A stretch of 10,662 nucleotides of DNA from Eubacterium sp. GTDB taxonomy: Bacteria > Bacillota > Clostridia > Oscillospirales > Acutalibacteraceae. The position numbers were made by a program, and so were the translations under genes. The DNA lies in contig JAIDEF010000140.1 of NCBI GenBank assembly GCA_029054965.1, positions 7,422 to 18,083 of the forward strand, in the 5' to 3' direction. Under the pieces are notes generated by a model that saw only the letters and a list, made by a program, of their open reading frames with translations, was not told the DNA's origin and did not search any database. Below are positions 1 through 6,471 of this stretch, piece by piece. Within the stretch, counting starts at the first letter, position 1, and each line of letters begins with the position of its first letter.

Positions 1-3000
1 ATAAATTGTTTGTGATGTTACATTAGCACTGAAGGTTAAATCCTTAAGAATAATATTATTGGAAACAACCTGAATCTGATAACCGTCTACACCTTCTACC
101 GCAAGCCATTCGGCCTGAATACCACGGGATACCTTTTTAGCTGATATTATACCTCCTGCAGCCCTTTCTTTAATATTGAAGGTCAAATAATATGTGCCTT
201 CATAGTAGGTTTTAAATGTAACCTTTACTGTGTAGGTACCAACCTCCGTTCTTCCTGCAGGCATTTCAATATCGTAATAATCTGAACTAATGCTGTTACC
301 CTCAGTATCCTCAATCAGCACATCAGGTGTAAACTGCATACTATTGAAAATAAATTCAGTTTGGTCAAGCGCAATTCTTCCTATTCCTGAGAAATAATTA
401 CCACTAACCATGTCTCCGCATTCAGTACAGATTTCACCGCAACGTCCAGCCTTTCCCATTGAAGCTTTTTCAACAACAAATTTCGTTGTGTGACCTGTTT
501 TTTCAATTTTTTTGCCACAGCGCTCAGTGGTATTGCATACATCACAATAAATGTCGCCTGTGTAGCCATCCTCTGTACAGGTTGCTTCTCTTACATTTAC
601 TGTAACAGGATTAACATGAGGAAGTTTGCTAATAATTGTACCTTTTTTAACAATAGTGCCGCACTCAACACAAATCTCGTCACCTGTGTTACCAAAGCTT
701 CCGCAAGTAGGCTCACAAACATTTCCGATTTCAGTCTTGGCATGGTTAAGCTTGGAAATTTCTTTGCCCTGTTCAAGCACAGCACCACAGTCATTACATA
801 CTGTATCACCGGTATAACCGGCTGCTGCACATGTCGGGTCAAGATTGTTTTCAAGATGAGTTCCCTCCGCGTGCCTGCAGTTGGTAACGAAATATTGGAA
901 TTCCTGTTCAAAGGAAAGTGTTCCAAGACCAATATAATCAAACTCATCTGAACTCATCCAGAATTTACCTGTATGCCAGCCCAAAGTGGATGTGTCAATG
1001 TTAAAGAAGAAATTTTCAGCACCCTGTGCATCAATTATTTCCTGGAACAGTATATCCTGCCCCATAAGTTTTCCCTTAACCTCAATTTCGTCGTAGTTAA
1101 AATCATCGTTAATCATATATTGATCCTTAACATTAGAAATAGTAATGGTAACTCTCATTGCACCTGATAATTCCCAGTGAGCATAAATATCCATATTCTC
1201 GGTTAAAACCGTATCCTCAGATAATTGATTGCCGTAAAGTGCATCGTCAAACCAACCAACAAATTTTGTGAATTGTTCTGCATTGGTTGTGCGTTCCGGT
1301 ATATCTAAATCACCAAGTGTATCACCGTAGTTATAAATAAGGTCATAAACACTGTCAATAGATCTGTTTGTATGAACTGTTACAACAATCTCATTCTCAC
1401 GGAATTCCTCCCAGTGAGCATAAAGTGTACCTTCATAAGGGAACATAACAATACTGTCAGCAGTGATTTCTTCTCCGCCTTCCGGATCTGTAAACCAACC
1501 AAGGAACTTATATCCATCAAGATAAGCTGTAGGAAGCTTTGAATAATTCTCACCATAATAGTATTTTTTAGGTATTACATTTGCGGCACCGCCATTACCG
1601 TCAAATTCAATATTGATTGCAACTCTTGACCAATTAGCTACAAGAGTTATTTCACCTGTTTTACTTAAATCAGGAACCTTGCTTGTAGCCGTTATCACTT
1701 CATTTTCATAATACCAGCCATTGAATTTATGACCGGGTTTTGTGGGAACAGGAAGAGTGCCATAGTTCTGTCCGTAGTAAATCGGCATACTATCGATTTC
1801 ACACTCACCGCCGTTAGGATAGAATATAAGTGTATACTCATCTTCTGCCCAGAGTGCATACAATGTTTGGAGATTTCTGTCTTCAAATACAGTTTCAGCC
1901 GTATACTCATTTGCAGGCAGTTTAGCCTTGTCAAACCAACCGATAAACTGATAACCAATTCTTGTCGGAACAGGAAGCTCACCCATCGGCTCACCATATC
2001 TAAATGCTATGCAATCAACATCGCAGCTTCCGCCGTTGGCGTTAAATATTACATTATATTCAGGCTTATCCTCAATCCAGTTTGCCTTGAAGGTCATACT
2101 TTCAGTAATAATCAGATTAGGAGTCAGAGTTACCGTCTTGTACAATGGCAACGAATTCGTTTTGACTCTGCAGGTCCAGCCTGTAAAAATGTAACCTTCT
2201 CTTACAGGTACAGGAATATCCTTAATATTACCATTGCCGTCAGTATAGAGTGTATCCACATCACACTCGCCGCCATTAGCATCAAAATGAACTGCTATTG
2301 CTTCAACCCAGTGTGCAGTAAATACGGCATCCTTTTCAAGAGAATATATATGCTCAGGAGTAATCGGAACTTCCTCTTTAATAGTAATAGTTCCAGCAAG
2401 CTGAGATTTATATTTATATGCAATATCGATATTGAACCAGCCGGCAAATACATAACCGGGCTTTGTCGGAACAGGCAATGCTCCGACAGGCTTTCTGAAC
2501 TCAACCCTTTTTGTTTCGATATCACAAACACCGCCATCAGTATCAAAGGTTACTGTAAACTGCTTTGTGCTTGGTTTAATGGGTTTTGTGGTTGGTTCGG
2601 TTGTGGTTTCATCGTCCTCCCAACCACCATCAATATCTTCAATGCCGCCTTTAGTTGTGGCTTCATTATCCCAGCCGCCGTCTATATCTTCAATACCTGT
2701 TTTCTTGGTTGTGGTTTCGTCATCATCCCAGCCGCCATCTATGTCCTCAATACCTACAGGCTTTTTAGTTGTCTTTTCTACTTTATTTTCTTCGGTAGTG
2801 CTTGACTTTGCAGTAGTTTCTTCCTCGTCCCAGCCGCCGTCAATATCTTCGATGCCGTGTTTTAATGTGACTTCTTCATAAGGCGCATCATCAATTTCAG
2901 CCGTAGCCACTATTCCCCAGTCATTTAATTTCTGGTTGATTGTTTCGACTACTTCCTTGGCAATGTTGTGACCCGATATTTTATATACCGCAGCATTACA

Positions 3001-3324
3001 GCTTATTGCAGATAAAAGAATAATACAAGCAATAATAGATGCTCTCATTCCTCTGCTCAGTGATTTAAAGTTTCTGTTTGAGCAGGCATTTATAATCTTT
3101 TTACCTGTTGTCAGCGGAACAAATACAGGAAATCCCTTATCGCTCTGCTGCTCAAGCTCAATCAACATATCTGTACATTCGTCAATCAAATCACAGTCCA
3201 TTTCGTCAATGTCTTTTTTTAGCTCTCCATCAATAAGCTCATTAAGCATTGCTTTGAACTCTTTGCGAAATTGATTCTCATTTAAAAGCGAATTTAAAAC
3301 ATTTTTATCTACTAAAGTATTCAT
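1..3324 (-). CDS. Giant single-pass membrane protein with repeat-rich ectodomain, probable partner of the ECF sigma factor (3' end outside window)
   Basis: The frame is open from ATG at 3324 to the window edge (1,108 residues, no stop), so the C-terminus is missing. AGGAG at 3331-3335 precedes the start. The order of domains is: cytoplasmic, helical, acidic N-terminus 1-92; membrane segment about 94-113, with Lys/Arg before it, giving N-in/C-out topology; juxtamembrane region 114-150; four GIEDIDGGW motifs at 157-242 with Thr/Lys linkers; six Listeria-Bacteroides (Flg_new, InlB B-type) repeats at 256-717, each ending in a pattern such as YAHW; an unassigned beta-rich linker at 718-810; four His/Cys repeats at 823-970; an Ig-like domain at about 980-1053 (GTYTVKVTF); and the start of a probable Fn3 domain from 1057 (DGYQIQV). 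The gene follows the sigma factor gene in one operon. The placement and topology suggest an anti-sigma or sensor role, but the N-terminus lacks the HxxxCxxC zinc motif of ZAS anti-sigma factors, so that role is inferred. Alternatively it is a surface adhesin simply co-transcribed with the sigma factor. Confidence 0.85.
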   Translation of the reverse strand, partial: MNTLVDKNVLNSLLNENQFRKEFKAMLNELIDGELKKDIDEMDCDLIDECTDMLIELEQQSDKGFPVFVPLTTGKKIINACSNRNFKSLSRGMRASIIACIILLSAISCNAAVYKISGHNIAKEVVETINQKLNDWGIVATAEIDDAPYEEVTLKHGIEDIDGGWDEEETTAKSSTTEENKVEKTTKKPVGIEDIDGGWDDDETTTKKTGIEDIDGGWDNEATTKGGIEDIDGGWEDDETTTEPTTKPIKPSTKQFTVTFDTDGGVCDIETKRVEFRKPVGALPVPTKPGYVFAGWFNIDIAYKYKSQLAGTITIKEEVPITPEHIYSLEKDAVFTAHWVEAIAVHFDANGGECDVDTLYTDGNGNIKDIPVPVREGYIFTGWTCRVKTNSLPLYKTVTLTPNLIITESMTFKANWIEDKPEYNVIFNANGGSCDVDCIAFRYGEPMGELPVPTRIGYQFIGWFDKAKLPANEYTAETVFEDRNLQTLYALWAEDEYTLIFYPNGGECEIDSMPIYYGQNYGTLPVPTKPGHKFNGWYYENEVITATSKVPDLSKTGEITLVANWSRVAINIEFDGNGGAANVIPKKYYYGENYSKLPTAYLDGYKFLGWFTDPEGGEEITADSIVMFPYEGTLYAHWEEFRENEIVVTVHTNRSIDSVYDLIYNYGDTLGDLDIPERTTNAEQFTKFVGWFDDALYGNQLSEDTVLTENMDIYAHWELSGAMRVTITISNVKDQYMINDDFNYDEIEVKGKLMGQDILFQEIIDAQGAENFFFNIDTSTLGWHTGKFWMSSDEFDYIGLGTLSFEQEFQYFVTNCRHAEGTHLENNLDPTCAAAGYTGDTVCNDCGAVLEQGKEISKLNHAKTEIGNVCEPTCGSFGNTGDEICVECGTIVKKGTIISKLPHVNPVTVNVREATCTEDGYTGDIYCDVCNTTERCGKKIEKTGHTTKFVVEKASMGKAGRCGEICTECGDMVSGNYFSGIGRIALDQTEFIFNSMQFTPDVLIEDTEGNSISSDYYDIEMPAGRTEVGTYTVKVTFKTYYEGTYYLTFNIKERAAGGIISAKKVSRGIQAEWLAVEGVDGYQIQVVSNNIILKDLTFSANVTSQTIY
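415..858 (-). repeat. Four His/Cys repeats with H-x(8-12)-C-x(10)-C-x2-C spacing
   Basis: The four copies start at His823, His861, His903 and His945 of the large membrane protein, about 42 residues apart. Copies 1-3 have His, a Cys in PTC or ATC (832, 874, 916), a GYTGD or GNTGD turn, and CxxC (843/846, 885/888, 927/930). Copy 4 keeps His and CxxC (966/969) but has Ser955 where the first Cys should be. The spacing suggests a small metal-ribbon or disulphide-stabilised module. Similar TC-x4-GYTG-x3-CxxC repeats occur in other clostridial surface proteins, to my recollection. Metal binding is inferred from residue spacing only. Confidence 0.75.
1174..2559 (-). repeat. Six tandem Listeria-Bacteroides (Flg_new / InlB B-type) repeats
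   Basis: The repeats occupy residues about 256-339, 343-416, 423-492, 497-565, 570-638 and 645-717 of the large membrane protein. Each follows the family pattern: a strand such as VTFDTDGG or VIFNANGG, a middle LPVPT(K/R)xGYxFxGW, and an end such as FTAHW, FKANW or LYAHW. In the family these form small beta-grasp-like extracellular modules used as stalks or adhesive repeats in Firmicute and Bacteroides surface proteins. Repeats 1-4 carry a Cys in GGxC (GGVC, GGEC, GGSC, GGEC), which is absent from repeats 5 and 6. Repeat 1 has an insertion and repeat 6 is degenerate at its start. Confidence 0.9.
2599..2856 (-). repeat. Four copies of an acidic GIEDIDGGW(D/E) motif with Thr/Lys linkers
   Basis: Within the large membrane protein, the nine-residue core GIEDIDGGW is identical in all four copies, starting at residues 157, 191, 210 and 227. 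Each is followed by an acidic stretch (DEEE, DDDE, DNEA, EDDE) and then Thr-rich spacers (ETTAK, TTTKK, TTK, TTTEPTTK). Start-to-start spacing is 34, 19 and 17 residues. The codons for the core differ between copies (for example GAAGATATTGAC against GAGGACATAGAT), so the identity is kept at protein level rather than by recent DNA duplication. I do not recognise it as a named domain. It sits between the membrane-proximal region and the B-repeats, in the position of a stalk. Confidence 0.85.
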
Positions 3325-3330
3325 AACTAT

Positions 3331-3335
3331 CTCCT
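3331..3335 (-). promoter_or_regulatory. Ribosome binding site of the large membrane protein
   Basis: AGGAG lies 6 nt before the ATG at 3324, starting just past the stop codon of the sigma factor gene (TAG at 3338-3340). The tight spacing supports one transcript and possibly translational coupling of the two genes. Confidence 0.75.
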
Positions 3336-3337
3336 TT

Positions 3338-3862
3338 CTATTCTATAACAATAGAATTTTTTATTTTGTCACGAAGCCGCTGCAGACGTTTGGCAACAGT
3401 CTGATTATTTACGTTTAATACCTTGGCAACCTGCTCAATAGTCAGGTCATCAATATATTTCAGTCTTAGGAGCTGTTGTTCATTTGGCGTAAGCAGCTTA
3501 TTGAGTTTTTCATTCAGAAGCTGATAATCAATCCTGCTGTCCACACTGTCCCTGTCATCAACAACCTTGTCGGTGTAGTCCTCCAAAGGCAGTACGGTGT
3601 TATTTTCCTTGGCATTAGCTTCAATATGTTTCATTATGTAGTTACCGGCAATCTTGTACAAATAAGCTCTCGGATTTGTAATCTCTTCATTATTTCTAAG
3701 CTTCCTGTAAAATGTCATAAAGACATTCTGCATACAATCCTCTGCACTTGAATTATCCCCATTCAACTTAACAAGGCAGAATTTGTAAATTGAGCTTTTG
3801 TACTGATTATAAATCTGAGTAAACCTATCTTCTAAAGCTTTTTTACTTTTATTGGTATCCAA
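3338..3862 (-). CDS. ECF-type RNA polymerase sigma factor
   Basis: The product is about 174-179 residues, normal for a group 4 (ECF) sigma-70 factor. Counting from the upstream ATG (3877), region 2 covers about residues 20-88 (IYNQYKSSIYKF, then AEDCMQNVFMTFYRKL, then NPRAYLYKIAGNYI). Region 4 covers about 125-175 (LTPNEQQLLRLKYIDDLTIEQVAKVL, with the helix-turn-helix NNQTVAKRLQRLRDKI). There is no region 1 or 3, and no extra C-terminal domain. I prefer the TTG start at 3862: GGAGGTG (3869-3875) sits 6 nt before it, whereas the in-frame ATG at 3877 overlaps that sequence and lies about where transcription should begin. The gene is followed directly by the large membrane protein gene, its likely regulator or output. 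Regulon unknown. Confidence 0.88.
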   Translation of the reverse strand: MDTNKSKKALEDRFTQIYNQYKSSIYKFCLVKLNGDNSSAEDCMQNVFMTFYRKLRNNEEITNPRAYLYKIAGNYIMKHIEANAKENNTVLPLEDYTDKVVDDRDSVDSRIDYQLLNEKLNKLLTPNEQQLLRLKYIDDLTIEQVAKVLNVNNQTVAKRLQRLRDKIKNSIVIE

Positions 3863-3868
3863 ATAACA

Positions 3869-3875
3869 CACCTCC
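3869..3875 (-). promoter_or_regulatory. Ribosome binding site that decides the TTG start of the sigma gene
   Basis: GGAGGTG is a near-perfect Shine-Dalgarno sequence lying inside the longest reading frame, 6 nt before TTG at 3860-3862. It makes the shorter, TTG-started product more likely than the ATG-started one, which has no comparable site upstream. Confidence 0.65.
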
Positions 3876-3884
3876 ATTCATATA

Positions 3885-3914
3885 GTAGTCCCTGAAATGG
3901 TAAAAAAGTTGACA
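3885..3914 (-). promoter_or_regulatory. Probable ECF-type autoregulatory promoter of the sigma factor operon
   Basis: Reading the minus strand, TGTCAAC (3908-3914), containing the AAC typical of ECF -35 elements, is followed by a T-run, 17 nt in all, and then GACTAC (3885-3890) as a -10 element. It does not match a sigma-A TTGACA/TATAAT pair in this spacing. Its position immediately upstream of an ECF sigma gene is typical of self-activation. The predicted transcription start, 6-8 nt past the -10, falls near 3877-3879. Confidence 0.55.
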
Positions 3915-3944
3915 TATTTTTTCAATTTTTTTATGAAATTTTGG

Positions 3945-3977
3945 TAAATAAAAAATGCCCAAAAATATTGGGCATTT
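3945..3977 (-). terminator. Rho-independent terminator of the glmU-vanW unit
   Basis: An 8-bp perfect stem, AAATGCCC paired with GGGCATTT, has a 9-nt loop (3961-3969). On the minus strand the stem runs into a T-rich tail (TTT plus TTTATTT). It lies 57 nt beyond the vanW stop codon and just upstream of the sigma promoter, so it separates the two minus-strand units. Confidence 0.8.
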
Positions 3978-4011
3978 AAATTGATGTTTTCATTATAGAT
4001 GTTTCGTTACA

Positions 4012-4028
4012 TAATTACAGTGTAATTA
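4012..4028. repeat. 17-bp palindrome after vanW
   Basis: TAATTACA and TGTAATTA form an inverted repeat around a single central G, directly after the vanW stop codon. The loop is too short for a good RNA hairpin unless inner pairs open, so a protein-binding site is as likely as an RNA element. No function can be assigned. Confidence 0.4.
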
Positions 4029-4033
4029 ATATA

Positions 4034-4852
4034 TTATCCTGCCTTTTTTGTGGTGGATGTTGACGCCGGTTTAGCCTTACTGTATTTACTGTATGTGGTG
4101 TAATTGATTTCACCGTTAACACTTCTTGTAAGCACATACTGCTCACCATTTTTGTCAATATTAACCTTAACATCACCCACAGACACCTTGTCCTTTGAAT
4201 AAACAGTACAGGTTAACACACCATTTTCTGCAGTAACCTTTAAACGTATATCACTGCCGCTGCTGTTTTCAAACTGAAAATCCTGTGAATTCCATTGCAC
4301 AGTTGCATCACCGCCAAGGGGAACATAGCTGATTTCAAGTGAATGACAGGCTCTGACCTTTATCTTAAGGTTTGCTCTGAGGACTGCCTGAAAAACAGTT
4401 GAGCTGACCTGACAGATACCGCCGCCGAGTCCGTCAACAAATTCGTCACCCTGAACAACCTTTGCCTCCTGGTAGCCTGCAAGAACAGTTCTCTTGCCTA
4501 CAACCTGATTAAATGAAAATACTGCATCCTTCGGAATTACAAGATTATTAAGCCTTGAAACAGCATTATTAATATTTGTTGTTCTCGTGGCGTTTGAACT
4601 GTCATATTTTGTCTGATATACTGCAAGCTTGTTGGTATATCCGTCACCATTATCAATTTCAAGAGCAGGGTAGACTTTATTGGTCACAGCTTCTTTGAAG
4701 GTTGTACTTAAATCCTCTGTTGTTCTTGTGGTAGTGGTAGTTGTCGTTTCAGTGGTTGATGTAGTTTTGTCAACATCAGCATTTTCATTACAGCCTGAAA
4801 ACAAAAGACAGACTGTTATCACTGACAATAATACTGATAGTAGCTTTTTCAA
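4034..4852 (-). CDS. VanW-domain lipoprotein
   Basis: The 272-residue protein has a lipoprotein signal peptide (1-20, ending LLFSG, lipid-acceptor Cys21), then a Thr-rich linker at 30-50 (TTETTTTTTTRTT) and a VanW domain from about 75 to 215. Family hallmarks are FSFNQVVG (112-119), GYQEAKVV (126-133), GGGICQVSST (143-152, Cys147), His170 in ACHSLEISYVP, and GGDATVQW (180-187). It should sit on the outer face of the membrane. VanW proteins are named after a gene in glycopeptide-resistance clusters, but their biochemical role is not established, and nothing here indicates resistance. The start is TTG with AGGAG (4859-4863) 6 nt upstream. It follows glmU by 31 nt, probably on one transcript, which fits a cell-wall role. 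Confidence 0.88.
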   Translation of the reverse strand: MKKLLSVLLSVITVCLLFSGCNENADVDKTTSTTETTTTTTTRTTEDLSTTFKEAVTNKVYPALEIDNGDGYTNKLAVYQTKYDSSNATRTTNINNAVSRLNNLVIPKDAVFSFNQVVGKRTVLAGYQEAKVVQGDEFVDGLGGGICQVSSTVFQAVLRANLKIKVRACHSLEISYVPLGGDATVQWNSQDFQFENSSGSDIRLKVTAENGVLTCTVYSKDKVSVGDVKVNIDKNGEQYVLTRSVNGEINYTTYSKYSKAKPASTSTTKKAG

Positions 4853-4883
4853 TTTATTCTCCTGTGCTTTTCATCCGTAAAAA

Positions 4884-6266
4884 TTATTCCTTATATGGTT
4901 TTTTGATTTCAACCCAGCCCTCTTTGTTAACCTGCTTTGCACGTGCAATTGACAGAGCATTTTCAGGAATATCATCTGTAATAGTTGAACCTGCTGCAAT
5001 ATATGCCTTATCACCAACCTCAACAGGTGCAATAAGATTTGTATTGCAGCCGATAAATGCACCATCTCCTATTTTGCAGCGTGACTTATTCTTTCCGTCA
5101 TAATTACAGGTAACTGTTCCGCAGCCAAAGTTAACACCGCTGCCAACATCACTGTCACCTATATAGGTTAAATGAGCACTCTTTGAGCCTTCGCCCACAA
5201 CCGAATTTTTAACCTCAACAAAATTGCCGATATGAACACCTTTTTTTAATTCAGAATTTGCTCTCACCTTAACAAAAGGACCTGCATCAACATCATTTTC
5301 AACAGCACTGTCAAGTATTTTGCAATTGTCAAGAACAACATTGTCACCGATTTCTGAATTATCAATATAGGTATTAGGACCGATTACACAGCTTTCACCA
5401 ATAATAGTACTGCCGATAATAATTGTGTTAGGCAGAATAACTGTTGAGTTGCCGATTTTAACATCCTTGCCTATCATAACACCGTCAGTACACGGAATAT
5501 CAACACCGTTGACCATCAGCTTGTTATTTATATTTTTTCTCATAATAGTATTCAGTCCATTAAGCTGTACTCTGTCATTTGCCCCCAGAATAACCTCATT
5601 GTTTTCAACAACATAAGCACCTGCGTTTTTACCTGCACCAATGAGAATTTCAAGACTGTCGGTAAGATAATATTCATTCTGAACATTTTCATTCGTAATT
5701 TTTGAAAGAGCATACTGCAAGTCCGCACCGTTAAACCAGTAACAGCCTGCATTTGACTCATTAATCAGCTTTTCTTCAGGAGAAGCATCCTTGTGCTCAA
5801 CAATCCTAAGAAGTGTTCCGTTTTCGTCACGCTTAATATGACCTATGCCGTTTAAATCATCAACAATTGCACTGATTAATGTAATTGAATTGTTGTTTTC
5901 CTTATGATAATCATAAGCCTTATTAATTGTTTCGGCATCCATAAGCGGACCATCACCATTTAAAATGAGTATTTCATCTTCAGTATGAGCTGCAATAAAT
6001 TCGTCTGCCTGCATAACTGCATGGCCTGTACCGAGCTGCGGCTCCTGCAAAGCTGTTTTGATGTTAGTATCAACAGAAGCGAGGTAATCCTCAACCTCAT
6101 TATGCTTATAGCCTGTAATAACACATATATCCTCAGCCCCTGCCTCCTTAACAGCATCAACAACATAGCTGATCATAGGCTTGAATAAAACATTACACAT
6201 AACCTTCGGGCAATCCGCCTTCATTCTGGTACCCTTACCGCCTGCAAGTATGATAGCACATTTCAT
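4884..6266 (-). CDS. glmU: Bifunctional UDP-N-acetylglucosamine pyrophosphorylase / glucosamine-1-phosphate N-acetyltransferase
   Basis: This cytoplasmic enzyme acetylates glucosamine-1-phosphate and then uridylylates it to UDP-GlcNAc, the precursor for peptidoglycan and other wall polymers. It has the normal length, 460 residues. The N-terminal uridylyltransferase domain (1 to about 230) shows LAGGKGTRM (7-15), Lys21, QLGTGHA (77-83), the metal-site GDGPLMD (104-110, Asp105) and GANDRVQL (228-235, Asn230). The C-terminal left-handed beta-helix (about 255-450) shows hexapeptide repeats and the acetyltransferase motifs GPFVKVRA (329-336), GNFVEVKN (347-354), SAHLTYIGD (363-371, His365 equivalent to the catalytic His of E. 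coli GlmU) and CNYDG (387-391). GGAGGT (6273-6278) precedes the ATG. It is the first gene of a unit with the VanW lipoprotein and is divergent from ppdK. Confidence 0.97.
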   Translation of the reverse strand: MKCAIILAGGKGTRMKADCPKVMCNVLFKPMISYVVDAVKEAGAEDICVITGYKHNEVEDYLASVDTNIKTALQEPQLGTGHAVMQADEFIAAHTEDEILILNGDGPLMDAETINKAYDYHKENNNSITLISAIVDDLNGIGHIKRDENGTLLRIVEHKDASPEEKLINESNAGCYWFNGADLQYALSKITNENVQNEYYLTDSLEILIGAGKNAGAYVVENNEVILGANDRVQLNGLNTIMRKNINNKLMVNGVDIPCTDGVMIGKDVKIGNSTVILPNTIIIGSTIIGESCVIGPNTYIDNSEIGDNVVLDNCKILDSAVENDVDAGPFVKVRANSELKKGVHIGNFVEVKNSVVGEGSKSAHLTYIGDSDVGSGVNFGCGTVTCNYDGKNKSRCKIGDGAFIGCNTNLIAPVEVGDKAYIAAGSTITDDIPENALSIARAKQVNKEGWVEIKKPYKE

Positions 6267-6300
6267 AGTGTAACCTCCGAATTAATGTATTTACTAACTC

Positions 6301-6329
6301 ATTATGCAACATAAAAATAAAATTTTCAA
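6301..6329 (-). promoter_or_regulatory. Sigma-A-type promoter of glmU
   Basis: On the minus strand, TTGAAA (6324-6329) and CATAAT (6301-6306) are 17 nt apart. The start of transcription should be near 6294, giving a leader of about 28 nt that holds the GGAGGT ribosome binding site. Confidence 0.7.
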
Positions 6330-6367
6330 GATAAATAATACTAAATATAAAAAATTATAAAAAAAGT

Positions 6368-6396
6368 TTGTAATTTCTTTCTTATTATTGTATAAT
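6368..6396 (+). promoter_or_regulatory. Sigma-A-type promoter of ppdK
   Basis: TTGTAA (6368-6373), a 17-nt spacer and a consensus TATAAT (6391-6396). It is divergent from the glmU promoter with about 40 bp between the two -35 elements. The leader to the ATG would be about 95 nt. Confidence 0.72.
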
Positions 6397-6401
6397 TCTA
6401 C

Positions 6402-6471
6402 TGCACTGTACTGTGCCGTAGTGCAAATAGCCATTTGTCTTCGGCATTAAGGTACAAATAATTAATTTGTA
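6402..6471 (+). promoter_or_regulatory. Structured 5' leader of ppdK with competing hairpins
   Basis: The leader contains TGCACT/AGTGCA (6402-6407 with 6420-6425), CAAAT/ATTTG (6424-6428 with 6433-6437) and TACAAAT/ATTTGTA (6453-6459 with 6465-6471). The four CAAAT or ATTTG segments can also pair in another register (6433-6438 with 6454-6459). It does not match a riboswitch class I recognise. The structure could be regulatory or could stabilise the message. Confidence 0.35.

Noticed and set aside
490..951. Plus-strand open frame of 153 codons
   Set aside because: It is antisense to the His/Cys repeat region of the large membrane protein, which has continuous, meaningful domains. There is no initiation signal.
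1729..2805. Plus-strand open frame of 358 codons
   Set aside because: It lies entirely antisense to the repeat-rich membrane protein. Its Cys/Phe-rich composition and internal repeats mirror the minus-strand gene, and it has no domain or ribosome binding site.
2599..2856. GIEDIDGGW repeats as multiple core peptides of a RiPP (graspetide-like Thr/Asp/Glu-rich cores)
   Set aside because: The repeats are in the middle of a very large membrane-anchored protein with surface domains on both sides, and no maturation enzyme or exporter gene is nearby.
2599..2856. GIEDIDGGW repeats as dockerin or EF-hand calcium loops
   Set aside because: The DxDG start is suggestive, but the DxDxDG spacing, the position-12 Glu and the flanking helices of those domains are missing.
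4034..4852. Part of a vancomycin-resistance cluster
   Set aside because: Only the VanW domain is present; no vanH, ligase, vanX or two-component genes accompany it, and the neighbour is housekeeping glmU.
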